From NCBI RefSeq assembly GCF_017316305.2, contig NZ_CP147250.1:883501-947500 (forward strand): a stretch of 64,000 nucleotides of DNA. The letters run 5' to 3'. The notes under the pieces are model-generated. The model ran no database searches, had not been told where the DNA came from, and saw nothing but the letters and a program-made list of their open reading frames with translations. The stretch comes from Enterococcus sp. DIV1094. Lineage in GTDB: Bacteria; Bacillota; Bacilli; Lactobacillales; Enterococcaceae. A program made the position numbers and the translations under genes. Shown here piece after piece: positions 27,145 through 37,400 of the stretch. Position 1 is the first letter of the stretch, and every line of letters starts with the position of its first letter.

Positions 27145-27459
27145 CTATATATTTTCCTCGATCAGCTCAGCTAACTTTTGGATACCTGTAGGGATAGGAA
27201 CATACGCTTGGAAAGGTATACTAACAACCGGTTTCCCTACTGTGTTTCCTAGTTTAACAAATTTATCTAAGTACATCGTGGTTTGGGGGCTGATCAAGAA
27301 TAAATCAAAATCACTTGTTTTGATTTGATTGTCTCCTTCTGTTGCAGAAACCGCATCAACAAATACTTCTTCCCCTTTTCCTTTAAAATATTCTGTTGTT
27401 TTTGATGCCATCATCGAAGAAGACATTCCTGCGGCACAAATAATCAATGCTTTTTTCAT
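27145..27459 (-). CDS. celA: PTS cellobiose-family EIIB subunit
   Basis: This 104-residue cytoplasmic protein carries the phosphorylated Cys 8 in KKALIICAAGMSSSMMA, which defines the lactose/cellobiose EIIB class. The ATG at 27459 follows GAGGAG at eight bases; a GTG three codons earlier is unlikely. It is the first gene of the operon, 35 bases downstream of the predicted transcription start, with the regulator gene following after 20 bases. Confidence 0.95.
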   Translation of the reverse strand: MKKALIICAAGMSSSMMASKTTEYFKGKGEEVFVDAVSATEGDNQIKTSDFDLFLISPQTTMYLDKFVKLGNTVGKPVVSIPFQAYVPIPTGIQKLAELIEENI

Positions 27460-27501
27460 TACGATCACTCCTCTGATTTTTTGATTGGATTCCTTAGCTT
27501 C

Positions 27502-27530
27502 ACTATAAAATGAAATCGCTTTCTTATCAA
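27502..27530 (-). promoter_or_regulatory. Promoter of the cellobiose-type PTS operon
   Basis: On the minus strand a -35 box TTGATA (27525-27530) and a -10 box TATAGT (27502-27507) are separated by exactly 17 bases. It lies about 43 bases upstream of the EIIB start codon. The regulator target site would be just upstream, but I cannot identify it. Confidence 0.75.
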
Positions 27531-27577
27531 AATAGATTTTTCCGTATCGCTTAGGAAAATAGTTATCTATTTATGTA

Positions 27578-27614
27578 CAAAAAAAGAAGTCACACAGTTG
27601 TGCAACTCCTTTTA
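27578..27614 (-). terminator. Terminator after truncated surface protein gene
   Basis: On the minus strand AAGGAGTTGCAC pairs (with G-U pairs) with GTGTGACTTCTT and runs into T. It lies 49 bases after the stop of the gene at 27663-29051, beyond the remnant of the lost C-terminal coding sequence. Confidence 0.75.
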
Positions 27615-27662
27615 ATTACTGTATGTTGAAATTCAAACGTATAGCATACTGCTATTCAGTTC

Positions 27663-29051
27663 CTAATCATTGCCTACAAGGAACTTGACTTCTTGGGCAT
27701 CCGAGCGATTGCCTTCTTCATCTTCTAAAGAAAGGTAGCCAGTATATTCTCGAAGTTCCAAGTCATTTAATTCAAATTCATTGCCATTTTCATCCACTAA
27801 TTCGATATTGATCTTTTCTGATAAGCTCCAGTTGTCTTCAGGATCATCTGCTAAGAAGCGCAACAAATCGCTTCGTGAAAATGTATTTGACGTGTGGGTT
27901 GAAAAATCAATCGTTTCATTTTTGAAACGGGCTGTCGGTGCTTCCGTGTCAACCACAAGATATCTGACCGGATAGTCCGTTTGATTTCCTACTTTGTCTT
28001 GTAGGCGAAGATGCGCATCGTATACGGTGGCTGAAGGCGCAACATTGACGATACTTAACGCAGCTCCCAGATGATCGTGTAAGGAAAGTTTGATTTCATG
28101 TGGTGCCGTCACATTATCTAATGGCTCACTCGCTAAGAAGCGTGATAGATCCTCTCTTTCCAACTCATTTACTCGACGTGCTTGAAAATCGACTGGTGCT
28201 GTCACGATATTGACAATCGGGCCCTCTTTGTCTCCAGCAAGGAACTTAACTTCATAAGCTTCAGATTTATTCCCTTTTTCGTCTTCCAAGCGAAGATAGC
28301 CCGTATGCTCGATGAACGCTAATTCATGCAAATTAAATGCATTGCCATTTTCATCGGTTAGTTCAAAGTCTATATATGGATATAGCGTCCAATTGTCTTG
28401 AGGATCACCAATTATAAAACGCAATAAATCTTTACGTGAGAAGGTGTTTGCCGTGAGGGTCGAAAAATCGATGACTTCTTCTTTAATGTTCGCCCACGGT
28501 GCTTGAGTATCAACCACTTGATATTTCACAGGGTAGTCCGTATAATTATTTGCCTCATCTCGTAAACGGAGAATTCTGTCATACGTCATCGTTGACGGTG
28601 CGGTATTTTTAATGCTTACCGCACTACCATCACTATTCAGTAACGAAATATCGATTTGATCCGTTGGTGTGTTGTCATCCACGGGTCCATCGATAAAGAA
28701 TCTCATAAGATCCTCTTTTGTCAAATCACTCACTCTGGTTGCTTGGAATTCTACTGGTGATGTCGTCACATTGGCTGTAGGCCCTTGGTCGTCTCTTGCC
28801 TGGGAATTCATTTCTTGTAAATTTAATTGATTTTGATTTTCTTCTGATAAAACTATTTTTCCTATCTCTAGATTTAAGGGGTTCTTCACTAATTCGGATA
28901 TTTCTCCTGTTGCATGACTTTCTGTCTGCTTTTCTATTATTCCAATGTTGGTTGTCACCTCATTTTCTACTGCAAAGACGTTAGATGGCAATAGGACACT
29001 TTGGAATAATAGGAATGAAGCTGCAAAAAATCGGATTTTTTTCGTTTTCAT
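27663..29051 (-). CDS. Truncated secreted repeat protein (deletion derivative of the two larger paralogs)
   Basis: This 462-residue secreted protein has a signal peptide close to those of the two paralogs downstream on the map (FFAASFLLFQSVLLPSNVFA), a short linker and only four Ig-like modules. Each module holds a DNWxL motif and a (T/H)TGYLxLEDExGN motif. It lacks both the 270-residue N-terminal domain and the C-terminal domain of the paralogs. The bases after the stop codon (27614-27660) still resemble the final codons of the paralogs but are out of frame, so the C-terminal domain was lost by deletion. The ATG at 29051 aligns with the TTG starts of the paralogs. It may still be secreted but has no visible anchor. 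Confidence 0.75.
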   Translation of the reverse strand: MKTKKIRFFAASFLLFQSVLLPSNVFAVENEVTTNIGIIEKQTESHATGEISELVKNPLNLEIGKIVLSEENQNQLNLQEMNSQARDDQGPTANVTTSPVEFQATRVSDLTKEDLMRFFIDGPVDDNTPTDQIDISLLNSDGSAVSIKNTAPSTMTYDRILRLRDEANNYTDYPVKYQVVDTQAPWANIKEEVIDFSTLTANTFSRKDLLRFIIGDPQDNWTLYPYIDFELTDENGNAFNLHELAFIEHTGYLRLEDEKGNKSEAYEVKFLAGDKEGPIVNIVTAPVDFQARRVNELEREDLSRFLASEPLDNVTAPHEIKLSLHDHLGAALSIVNVAPSATVYDAHLRLQDKVGNQTDYPVRYLVVDTEAPTARFKNETIDFSTHTSNTFSRSDLLRFLADDPEDNWSLSEKINIELVDENGNEFELNDLELREYTGYLSLEDEEGNRSDAQEVKFLVGND

Positions 29052-29716
29052 AAATTCTTTCACCCTCTCTTGTTTGTTAGAATGGACGTTAAAACATACT
29101 GGCTACGCATTTTTTTCAGATCAATCGATCAAACTATGTAAGGAAGTAAAAACGATCGCTTTGATCAAAAAATCTGCTCAACACTCTTGCAGATATAAAG
29201 TACGCAGATTCAGTACAGATATTTTGAAAAAATCTCCCCTCTATGATTGAAAGAGTATTTCAATCAATACTCTTTCTTCCTTCAAAACACTTAAAAATAA
29301 CAACCATTCTACATTATCATTATCTATGATTTTATCCGTTCAAAAAAATTTTTTTTCTCTTTAGAAAGGTTAAATAAATGGATAGTACTCATAATTCGAA
29401 CGATAAATAAAGGATTTACGCCTTTTTTTACCAAACAGCTCATTACGTTAGATTGAAAATCGCTACGGAAAGCCTTTTTTCAACAACTAAAATGACGTAA
29501 CATTGAGACACTCTATCTGAAATAAAATTTCTGTTATTAGCAATTAAAAGTTAGACGAAACACATTTTCGAGAAGAAAATATATTGAATCGTATGTTACA
29601 TAAAAAAATAAGCCATCAGCCAAAAAATCGAATGATTTTTGTGGTTGACGACTTATTTTCTGAAGTTACTTTACCTCATTCTACTGTTTATGAATAACAT
29701 TTTTTTTACTTCGCAA
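29052..29716. other. Long upstream leader and intergenic region shared with paralogs
   Basis: About 660 bases with no gene. Blocks within it resemble the regions upstream of the other two repeat proteins (33770-34407, 38779-39311), for example GATTTTATCCGTTCAAAAAA near 29332 and ATTTACGCC near 29410. This indicates the whole gene-plus-leader unit was duplicated. A minus-strand GATAAT with upstream T-rich block near 29310-29340 is a possible promoter, which would give a leader of about 270 bases. Confidence 0.5.
29601..29657 (-). terminator. Terminator after 1350-residue repeat protein gene
   Basis: A long inverted repeat (AATAAG...GCCAAAAAATC with GATTTTTGTGGTT...CTTATT) with a T-run on the minus strand lies about 60 bases after the stop at 29717. 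Confidence 0.85.
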
Positions 29717-32700
29717 TTACTGTGCATTGAAATTCCAACGCATACTGTAGACTGGATTCAATGTATCATCCAAGCTTTCAAAATCAAAATCTTCGCCAAC
29801 AGAGCCAAATAATGAGAATGAGAAGGAAGTACTATGGCCTTCAACCGTTCCTAATTCTCTACGGTTATTGAGATTTTTCCCGTCTGTGATCAGCATCACT
29901 TCCTGATCATTCAGATTGTTCTTCATCCCTAGATCGATCTCCGTCAATTCATCCGTATCTGCTTGACTGACCATGGAACTGACAGAAACTTTCACTGGAC
30001 GTTCCGCATTGTTTTGGATTTGATACGTCGGTGACACGATTCCTTTGCTTTCTTTACTTTCTGCAAATGAAACATTCATCGGAATCGTCACATCGATGTA
30101 TTCAGACGTGTCTTCTAAGATTGTGACTTGACTATTCAACGTTCGGCTATTACCCGCTTGGTCCGTCAAGGTGACTGTCACGCCATACGTTCCTACTTCT
30201 AAATCTGCGAATGCCGCATTGTTTTCATACGCTACTGCAACTTGAATGTTCGGTGTTAAGGTCCAATTATCTGTCGGTTCACCATCTAAAAACTCATGGG
30301 GTGCTGGCTCTTCTTGACCTTTCGTGAAGACGAGTGGATCTTTAAGTGTTCCATCAGGTGCTGTGGTATCAACGATATGAACCATTCCACCAGTGATTCT
30401 CGCCACATTTCCAGCTTCATCTGTTGCATTGATATTCACATGATGATACTCGTTAACTCCATTCGGCTCTAAATTGAACAACTGCCGTTCATTTTCTAGT
30501 TGAATATTTTCTAACTCTGTCCAATTATCGGCTAAACCGTCAATCAACGAACGTAATTCGGCTTGTGTGAAATCTCGTTCACGAGTAGCTTCAAAAGTTG
30601 TCCATGGATTTCTTGCTGTGCCAGTCGGAGCTTCTGTATCGATCACTCGATAATTGACCGGATATTCTGTCTTGTTACCTCGTGCATCTTGCAGTCGGAC
30701 CTTCGCATCATACACAGTCGTTGAAGGTGCCACATTGACGATACTCACGATATCGCCTGCATTGTTTCGCAAAGAAAGATCGATTTGATCCGAGGTGGTC
30801 ACATTATCCAGTGGATCTTCGGTAAAGAAGCGTAACAAATCCTCCCTCGTCAACTCATCTTTTCTGCGTGCTTGGAAATCAACTGGAGCCGTCACGACAT
30901 TTCCAGTTGGGCCTTCATTATCGCCTGCGAGGAATCGAACTTCTTGTAAATTTGTCTGATTCCCATGCTCATCTGTTAAACGAATATAGCCAGTGTACTC
31001 TTTGAATTCCATGTCATCTAAGGCAAATTCATTGCCATTCTCATCTTCTAACTCAATTTTGATATTTTCTGGTAACGTCCAGTTATCGTCAGGCGTTCCA
31101 TTGAAAAATTGTAATAAATCAGCTCGTGAGAATGTATTGGATGAATGAGTTGAAAAGTCGATCACTTCATCTTTGAATGATGCTGTTGGTGGTAAAGTAT
31201 CAACAACCCGAATCATTGCATTTGAAAACCTGCGACTATTCCCAAGTTCATCTATTGCCGTTATATTTGCTGGATAATATGCATTATCCCCATTAGGCGC
31301 ATAAATCGAAAAATTAAAATCCGTTTGTAAACGAATCTTTTCCGCTTCTGTCCAATTATCTTCTAATTGACTAAATAACTTGCGCAAATCGTCTTCACTC
31401 AAATCTTCTTTACGGTTTGCTTCAAAGAGCGTCCAAACTGTCTTAACTGCCCCTGTAGGTGCTTCCGTATCAATCACTCGATAATTCACGGAATATTCCG
31501 TCTGATTATTTGCTTGGTCTTGTAAACGAATCTTCGCATCATACACGGTATCTGACGGTGCGACATTGACAATACTCACGATATCCCCAGCGTTGTTTCT
31601 CAAAGAAAGATCGATTTGATCTGAGGCTGTCACATTATCCAGTGGATCTTCGGTAAAGAACTTCAATAAGTCCTCTCTCGTCAACTCATCTTTTCTGCGT
31701 GCTTGGAAATCGACTGGTGTTGTTACGACATTTCCAGTTGGACCTTCCGTATCGCCAGCAAGGAATCTGACTTCTTGTAACGAGGATCGATTTCCTGCTT
31801 CGTCTTCTAAACGAATATAGCCGGTGTGTTCTTTAAATTCCATGTTACTTAAATTAAATTCATTGTCATTCTCATCGACCAATTGAATGTTGATATTTGC
31901 TGGCAACGACCAATTGTCTGCTGGATCACCAGTTAAAAATCGTAATAAATCTGTTCGTGAGAAAGTAGCTGAAGTATGGGTTGAAAAATCAATCACTTCA
32001 TTTTTAAAAGTAGCGGTTGGTGCTTGGGTATCAACGACTCGATATTTCACCGCGTAGTCAGTCTGATTGTTTGCTTCATCCTTTAGACGAATCGTGGCAT
32101 CATGGATCGTTGTTGTTGATGGAGCAACATTTTTGATACTTACGGTATTTCCAGCACTGTCTAGTAATGAAATATCGATTTTATCCGCTGGCGTATGAAT
32201 GTCTACTGGACCATCGATAAAGAACCTCATAATGTCCTCTTTCGTCAAATCAGCCACTCTGGTTGCTTCAAAATCGACTGGTGTAGTCGTGACGTTGGCT
32301 GTCGGTCCTTGATCATCTCTTAACTGGAATTTCACTTCTTGTAAGTTTGACCAATTCCCAACTCCATCTTCTAATCGAATATACCCTGTGTGAGTAAGCA
32401 ATGGATCTAAACCATATAAAGAGATCGTCCACCCTCTACTATCCACTAATTGGATTTTGATATCATCTGGTAACGTCCAGTTATCGTTCAAATCATCATT
32501 CATAAATTGTATAAGATCCGAACGGGTTGGTACATTCATTGTCTCGTTAAAAAGACCAGTAAACCCTGATTTAACTGTCCCAGTTGGAGGTCGTGTATCC
32601 ATCACATAATAATTCGTCGTATGTGTCTCTGTCACTCCTGTCGTTTTATTTCTCAAAGTAATATCCATATACCCACGAGCGTCTGGTCGCCAGCCTTCAG

Positions 32701-33769
32701 CTGGAGAAGCAACAGAATACTCATAGTTATTAGGATCATCAGGTAACTTTTGGAACCACGACCGAATTTCTGCCTCCGGCATAGTGACAGGTGCACGTTG
32801 CGCTTCGATTGGAATATTATTCCCAATCACAGCAGATGAACGACCATCATCAATTTCAAGTGTACCGATTTTTTCATTCGTATACGTACGATTCGTCAAC
32901 TTTCGTGGCGTTGCAATGTTCGTATATTGCGTCGCAACCCCTGTCGCACCTAACGTAACGTTCCCACGAACCTCAACTGGTGCGGTTGAATTACTCGTTG
33001 CGACTCTTTTGACAGTTATATTGATTGTTGCAGAATAGGAACTGGTCGTGACAGTTCCTGAGATAGTGATATCGGAGCGATTCGAAGAAATATTCGACAA
33101 TGAGTACGTATTATTGTGGATTGAATGATTTCCATAATACATCTGTGTATAAAATTCATCCGGCATCCCAGCTGGACTATCTGTTACGATCGAGGAAATC
33201 CAGCCGTTGCTCCCATTGACACGTTCCACCATTGAATGTGTTGGTACATTTACGGAAAAAGTTGTCGTCGAATTAACGGCTGTACCTAAAGTGATTTTTC
33301 GGTTGATCGCATTTTGCAATACACTTTCTAAATAGGAACTCCTACCATGGTTGGTCAATTGCGTGAGATTTTCAGGCGTTTCATTCCAAGCTCGTAAAGA
33401 ATTCGCCAAAGGATTTTCATCAATAAGCGGTACTTCTGACACCTCTGTTGGTACTTCATCGGTTACAACAGGGGGGGCTTCTTCTACCACAGGGATTTCT
33501 TCCTCTTCCGTAGGGGCTTCCTCCACGACTTCAGCTGTTTCAGGAGGGGCTGATTCAGCTGAGACTTCTTGTTCCACTCCTTCTTGAACGATCGGTTCTT
33601 CCACGATGTTTTCTGGTTGTTCTTCAGACAAATAGCTTTCTGGCTGTTCTTCTATGATTTCCGTACTGGCAATCGGTTCGTTTTCTATGGCGAATACTGT
33701 CGATGGCAACAAGGTATGTTGGAACAATAGAAATGAAGCAGCTAGAACTCGTATTTTTTTTGCTTTCAA
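29717..33769 (-). CDS. Large secreted Ig-like repeat surface protein (paralog 1)
   Basis: This 1350-residue secreted protein has a signal peptide (1-28, FLLFQHTLLPSTVFA), a Glu/Pro/Val-rich linker (30-120) and an N-terminal beta-rich domain (about 125-395). About ten modules of 80-100 residues follow, typified by DNWSLPxNIxIxLVDExxN and HTGYIRLEDExGN. A 130-residue C-terminal domain ends YSMRWNFNAQ. There is no LPXTG motif and no classical LxWxL motif of WxL proteins. The start codon is TTG, preceded by GGAGG at nine bases. It is the middle of three tandem paralogs. Cell-surface adhesion or envelope scaffolding is a reasonable guess. Confidence 0.82.
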   Translation of the reverse strand: MKAKKIRVLAASFLLFQHTLLPSTVFAIENEPIASTEIIEEQPESYLSEEQPENIVEEPIVQEGVEQEVSAESAPPETAEVVEEAPTEEEEIPVVEEAPPVVTDEVPTEVSEVPLIDENPLANSLRAWNETPENLTQLTNHGRSSYLESVLQNAINRKITLGTAVNSTTTFSVNVPTHSMVERVNGSNGWISSIVTDSPAGMPDEFYTQMYYGNHSIHNNTYSLSNISSNRSDITISGTVTTSSYSATINITVKRVATSNSTAPVEVRGNVTLGATGVATQYTNIATPRKLTNRTYTNEKIGTLEIDDGRSSAVIGNNIPIEAQRAPVTMPEAEIRSWFQKLPDDPNNYEYSVASPAEGWRPDARGYMDITLRNKTTGVTETHTTNYYVMDTRPPTGTVKSGFTGLFNETMNVPTRSDLIQFMNDDLNDNWTLPDDIKIQLVDSRGWTISLYGLDPLLTHTGYIRLEDGVGNWSNLQEVKFQLRDDQGPTANVTTTPVDFEATRVADLTKEDIMRFFIDGPVDIHTPADKIDISLLDSAGNTVSIKNVAPSTTTIHDATIRLKDEANNQTDYAVKYRVVDTQAPTATFKNEVIDFSTHTSATFSRTDLLRFLTGDPADNWSLPANINIQLVDENDNEFNLSNMEFKEHTGYIRLEDEAGNRSSLQEVRFLAGDTEGPTGNVVTTPVDFQARRKDELTREDLLKFFTEDPLDNVTASDQIDLSLRNNAGDIVSIVNVAPSDTVYDAKIRLQDQANNQTEYSVNYRVIDTEAPTGAVKTVWTLFEANRKEDLSEDDLRKLFSQLEDNWTEAEKIRLQTDFNFSIYAPNGDNAYYPANITAIDELGNSRRFSNAMIRVVDTLPPTASFKDEVIDFSTHSSNTFSRADLLQFFNGTPDDNWTLPENIKIELEDENGNEFALDDMEFKEYTGYIRLTDEHGNQTNLQEVRFLAGDNEGPTGNVVTAPVDFQARRKDELTREDLLRFFTEDPLDNVTTSDQIDLSLRNNAGDIVSIVNVAPSTTVYDAKVRLQDARGNKTEYPVNYRVIDTEAPTGTARNPWTTFEATRERDFTQAELRSLIDGLADNWTELENIQLENERQLFNLEPNGVNEYHHVNINATDEAGNVARITGGMVHIVDTTAPDGTLKDPLVFTKGQEEPAPHEFLDGEPTDNWTLTPNIQVAVAYENNAAFADLEVGTYGVTVTLTDQAGNSRTLNSQVTILEDTSEYIDVTIPMNVSFAESKESKGIVSPTYQIQNNAERPVKVSVSSMVSQADTDELTEIDLGMKNNLNDQEVMLITDGKNLNNRRELGTVEGHSTSFSFSLFGSVGEDFDFESLDDTLNPVYSMRWNFNAQ

Positions 33770-34407
33770 AAATCCTGTCCTCCTCTCTCTTTTGTTAGAA
33801 TGTCCATAAAAAAACTGACTGCGTACATTTTTTGATCAAAAGTAAAGATTATGTATGAGTAAAAGAACTATGTGCTTGATCGAAAAAATTAGATCCAATA
33901 CGCATGTTCAGGATAGATATTTTGCAAAATTCATCCTTCGACGATCAAAAGATTGGCTATGTAATTGCTTTTCTAAGTTGCCCTCTTTCTCATTCTCAAA
34001 ACATCCAAAAAATAACGCACATTCCACATTAGAATTATCCACGATTTTATTCGTGTAAAAAAATCTTTTTCTCCCTTTAGAGTGGTAAAACAATTGAGCA
34101 TTCAGCGATAGATTGAACAATAATCTGGATTTTTACGCCTTCTTTTACCGTATGGATTGCAACGTCGTATCCCTGTTTGCTATAGATAGCCGTTTTTCTA
34201 GCTTCTACTATAAATGGATGAAGCCTTTTGACTGAAACAAAATTTCAGTTTATAGAAATTTTTGTCTCAACACGATACCTTTCTCGGTAACTATTTTGAA
34301 ATCAAAACGAATAAAAGCAAAAAAACCACTATCCACAAAAATTGAAACAATTTTTGTGGATAGTGGTTTTTCACTTGAAGTTGAACGTTTCCGTCCTATT
34401 TTTATTA
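33770..34407. other. Leader and intergenic region of paralog 1
   Basis: About 640 bases without a gene. It shares CTATGTGCTTGATCGAAAAA (near 33872) exactly with the region upstream of paralog 2 (near 38879), and a block with GTGGATAAT on the minus strand (near 34030-34050) that could include the -10 box. A perfect terminator for paralog 2 occupies the far end. Confidence 0.5.
34315..34371 (-). terminator. Terminator after 1456-residue repeat protein gene
   Basis: A perfect 24-bp inverted repeat (AAAAACCACTATCCACAAAA and four further bases per arm, three-base loop) lies 37 bases after the stop at 34408, with T-rich ends in both directions. Confidence 0.92.
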
Positions 34408-37400
34408 TTACTGTGCGTTAAAATTCCAACGCATACTGTAGATTGGATGTAATGGATCATCTAAACTTCCAAAATCAAAGTTCTCACCAACGTTGCCAAA
34501 TAGCGAGAAGGAGAATGAAGTATGACGCCCTTCGATCGTTCCTAGTTCTCTGCGGTTGTTGAGATTTTGTCCTGAGGAGATCAACATCACTTGTTGATCA
34601 TTCAGATTATTCTTCAAACCTAGATCGATCTCCGTCAATCTTCCAGTATTTGCTTGACTGACCATAGAAGTGACCGAAACAGTCACTGGTCGTTCCGCAT
34701 TGTTTTGGATTTGATATGTCGGTGACACGATTCCTTGGCTTTCTTTGCTTTGAGCAAATGAAACATTCATCGGGATCGTCACATCGATGTATTCGGATGT
34801 GTCTTCTAAAATCGTGACTTGGCTGTTCAATGTTTGGGTATTACCGGCTTGATCTCTTAATGTGACTGTCACGCCATATGTTCCTACTTCTAAATCTGCA
34901 AATGATCCATTGTTTTCATATGCGACTGTGACTTGAATATTCTGTGTTAAGGTCCAATTATCTGTCGGCTCCCCATCCAAAAAGTCACGTGGTGCTGGCG
35001 CTGTTTGTCCTTTCGTGAAGACAAGCGGATCTTTGAGTGTACCGGTAGGCGCTGTCGTATCAACGACACGTACCATTGCATTAGCGATTCTTCGTGAATT
35101 TCCCGCCTCATCTGTTGCTGTGATATCCACAGGATGAAAGCTATTGGAGCTGCTCGGCGATAAGTTATATAAGTTGCGATGATTTTCTAATTGAATGTTT
35201 GCTAGCTCCGTCCAATTATCCGCCAAATTGCTGATCAATGAACGCAATTCTGCTTGTGTAAAGTCTCGTTCACGAGTTGCTTCAAAAACTGTCCATGTCC
35301 CTCGAGCATTTCCAGTCGGTGCTTGGGTATCAATGACACGATAATTGACTGGATACTCTGTCTGATTTCCTCGAGCATCTTGTAAACGAACATTCGCATC
35401 ATAAACAGTCGTTGAAGGTGCCACATTGACGATACTTACAACGTCCCCTAAGTTATTTCGCAAAGAAAGTTCGATTTGATCTGAGGCGGTCACATTATCC
35501 AGTGGATCTTCTGTGAAGAATCGCAACAGATCCGCTCTCGTCAACTCGTTCACTCGGCGTGCTTGGAAATCGACCGGTGTCGTAACGACATTTCCTGTCG
35601 GTCCTTCGTTATCACCTGCGAGGAAACGGACTTCTTGTAAATCAGTCTGATTCCCATGTTCATCTGTTAAACGAATGTACCCAGTGTACTCTTTGAATTC
35701 GATATCATCTAAAGCAAATTCATTCCCATTCTCATCTTCTAACTCAATCTTGATATTTTGTGGTAACGTCCAATTATCATCAGGCGTTCCATTGAAAAAT
35801 CGTAATAGATCAGTTCGTGAGAAGGTATTTGATGTATGACTCGAAAAGTCGATCACTTCATCTTTGAATGTTGCAGTCGGTGGTAAGGTATCGACAACTC
35901 GAATCATTGCATTTGTAAATCTCCGGCTATTTCCAAGTTCATCTGTTGCCGTTACATTTGCAGGATAGAACTCATTGGGTCGATTAGGTGCATAAATCGT
36001 AAAATTAAAATCCGTTTGTAAACGAATGTTTGCTGGTTCTGTCCAGTTGTCCTCTAATCGACTAAATAGCCTACGCAAATCTTCTTCACTCAAACGTTCT
36101 CTGCGGTTTGCCTGAAAAACTGTCCAAACTGCCCTGACCGCTCCTGTTGGTGCTTGGGTATCGATCACTCGATAATTGACTGGATATTCTGTCCGGTTAC
36201 CTCGGGTGTCTTGTAATCGTACATTCGCATCGTACACGGTATCTGAAGGTGCGACATTGACGATACTTACAACGCCCCCTAAACTATTTCGTAAAGAAAG
36301 TTCGATTTGATCTGAGGCGGTCACATTATCCAGTGGATCTTCTGTAAAGAACCGCAACAAGTCTTCTCTCGTCAACTCATTCACTCGGCGTGCTTGGAAA
36401 TCGACCGGTGTCGTAACGACATTTCCTGTTGGTCCTTCGTTGTCTCCAGCGAGGAATTTGACTTCTTGTCCACTTGAGCGATTACCTGCTTCATCTTCTA
36501 AGTAAAGATAGCCAGTGTGTTCTTCAAAGTCTAAGTCATTCAGATTAAATTCATCCTCATTCTCATCGACTAATTCAATGTTGATATCTGGTGGTAAAGA
36601 CCAGTTATCGCTTGGATCACCTGTCAAGAATCGTAGCAAATCGTCCCGAGAAAACGAATTTGACGTATGAGTCGAAAAGTCGACGGTCTCTTCATTAAAA
36701 GTAGCCGTTGGTGCTTGAGTATCAACTACTCGGTATCGTGCCGAATACTCTCTTGTATTCCCTGCCTCATCGGTCAAACGAATCGTCACCGAATGTTCCG
36801 TCGTTGACGGTGGTCGATTGGTGATCGTCAGTTTTTCATTCGCACTATCCAACACTTCGACGTTGATATTTTCTGGCAATGACCAATTATCCCACGGCCC
36901 TCCAGTGAAGAAAGATAAAAGCTCTTCGTCACTTAGCTCCCCTTCTCTTCTTGCTTCCAGTCCTACGACATCTGTCCTGACATTCGCAGTAGGCGCCTCG
37001 TTATCAAACACTCTAAATCTGACTTCTTGTAAAGAGGAACGATTCCCTGCGGCATCTTGCAGTCGAAGATAGCCTGTTTGAACATCAGTCGACGGAGTGA
37101 TTTCACTGAGATTAAGCGTTGAGCCATCACTATTGACTAGCTGTAATTGAATATTTGCTGGCAACGACCAATTGTCTTCAGGATTGCCATTTAAAAACGG
37201 CATCAGCTCATTTCGTGAAGGGTCACCCGATCGACGGGCTGCCAAATCTACCACGGCGTTGCTAAAATTAGCGGTAGGCGCTTGGGTATCGACTACTCGA
37301 TATCTGACAATCGTTTCATTACCATCACTTCCAGGAGGACGGTAAGCTTCGCTTGTATTCCCCATCTCATCTTCAAACATCAGGCGTCCTATGTGAAGAC

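Noticed and set aside
33351..33587. Plus-strand Ser/Thr-rich frame
   Set aside because: It is antisense to the Glu/Pro/Val-rich linker of the 1350-residue protein; a similar artefact occurs at 38372-38828.
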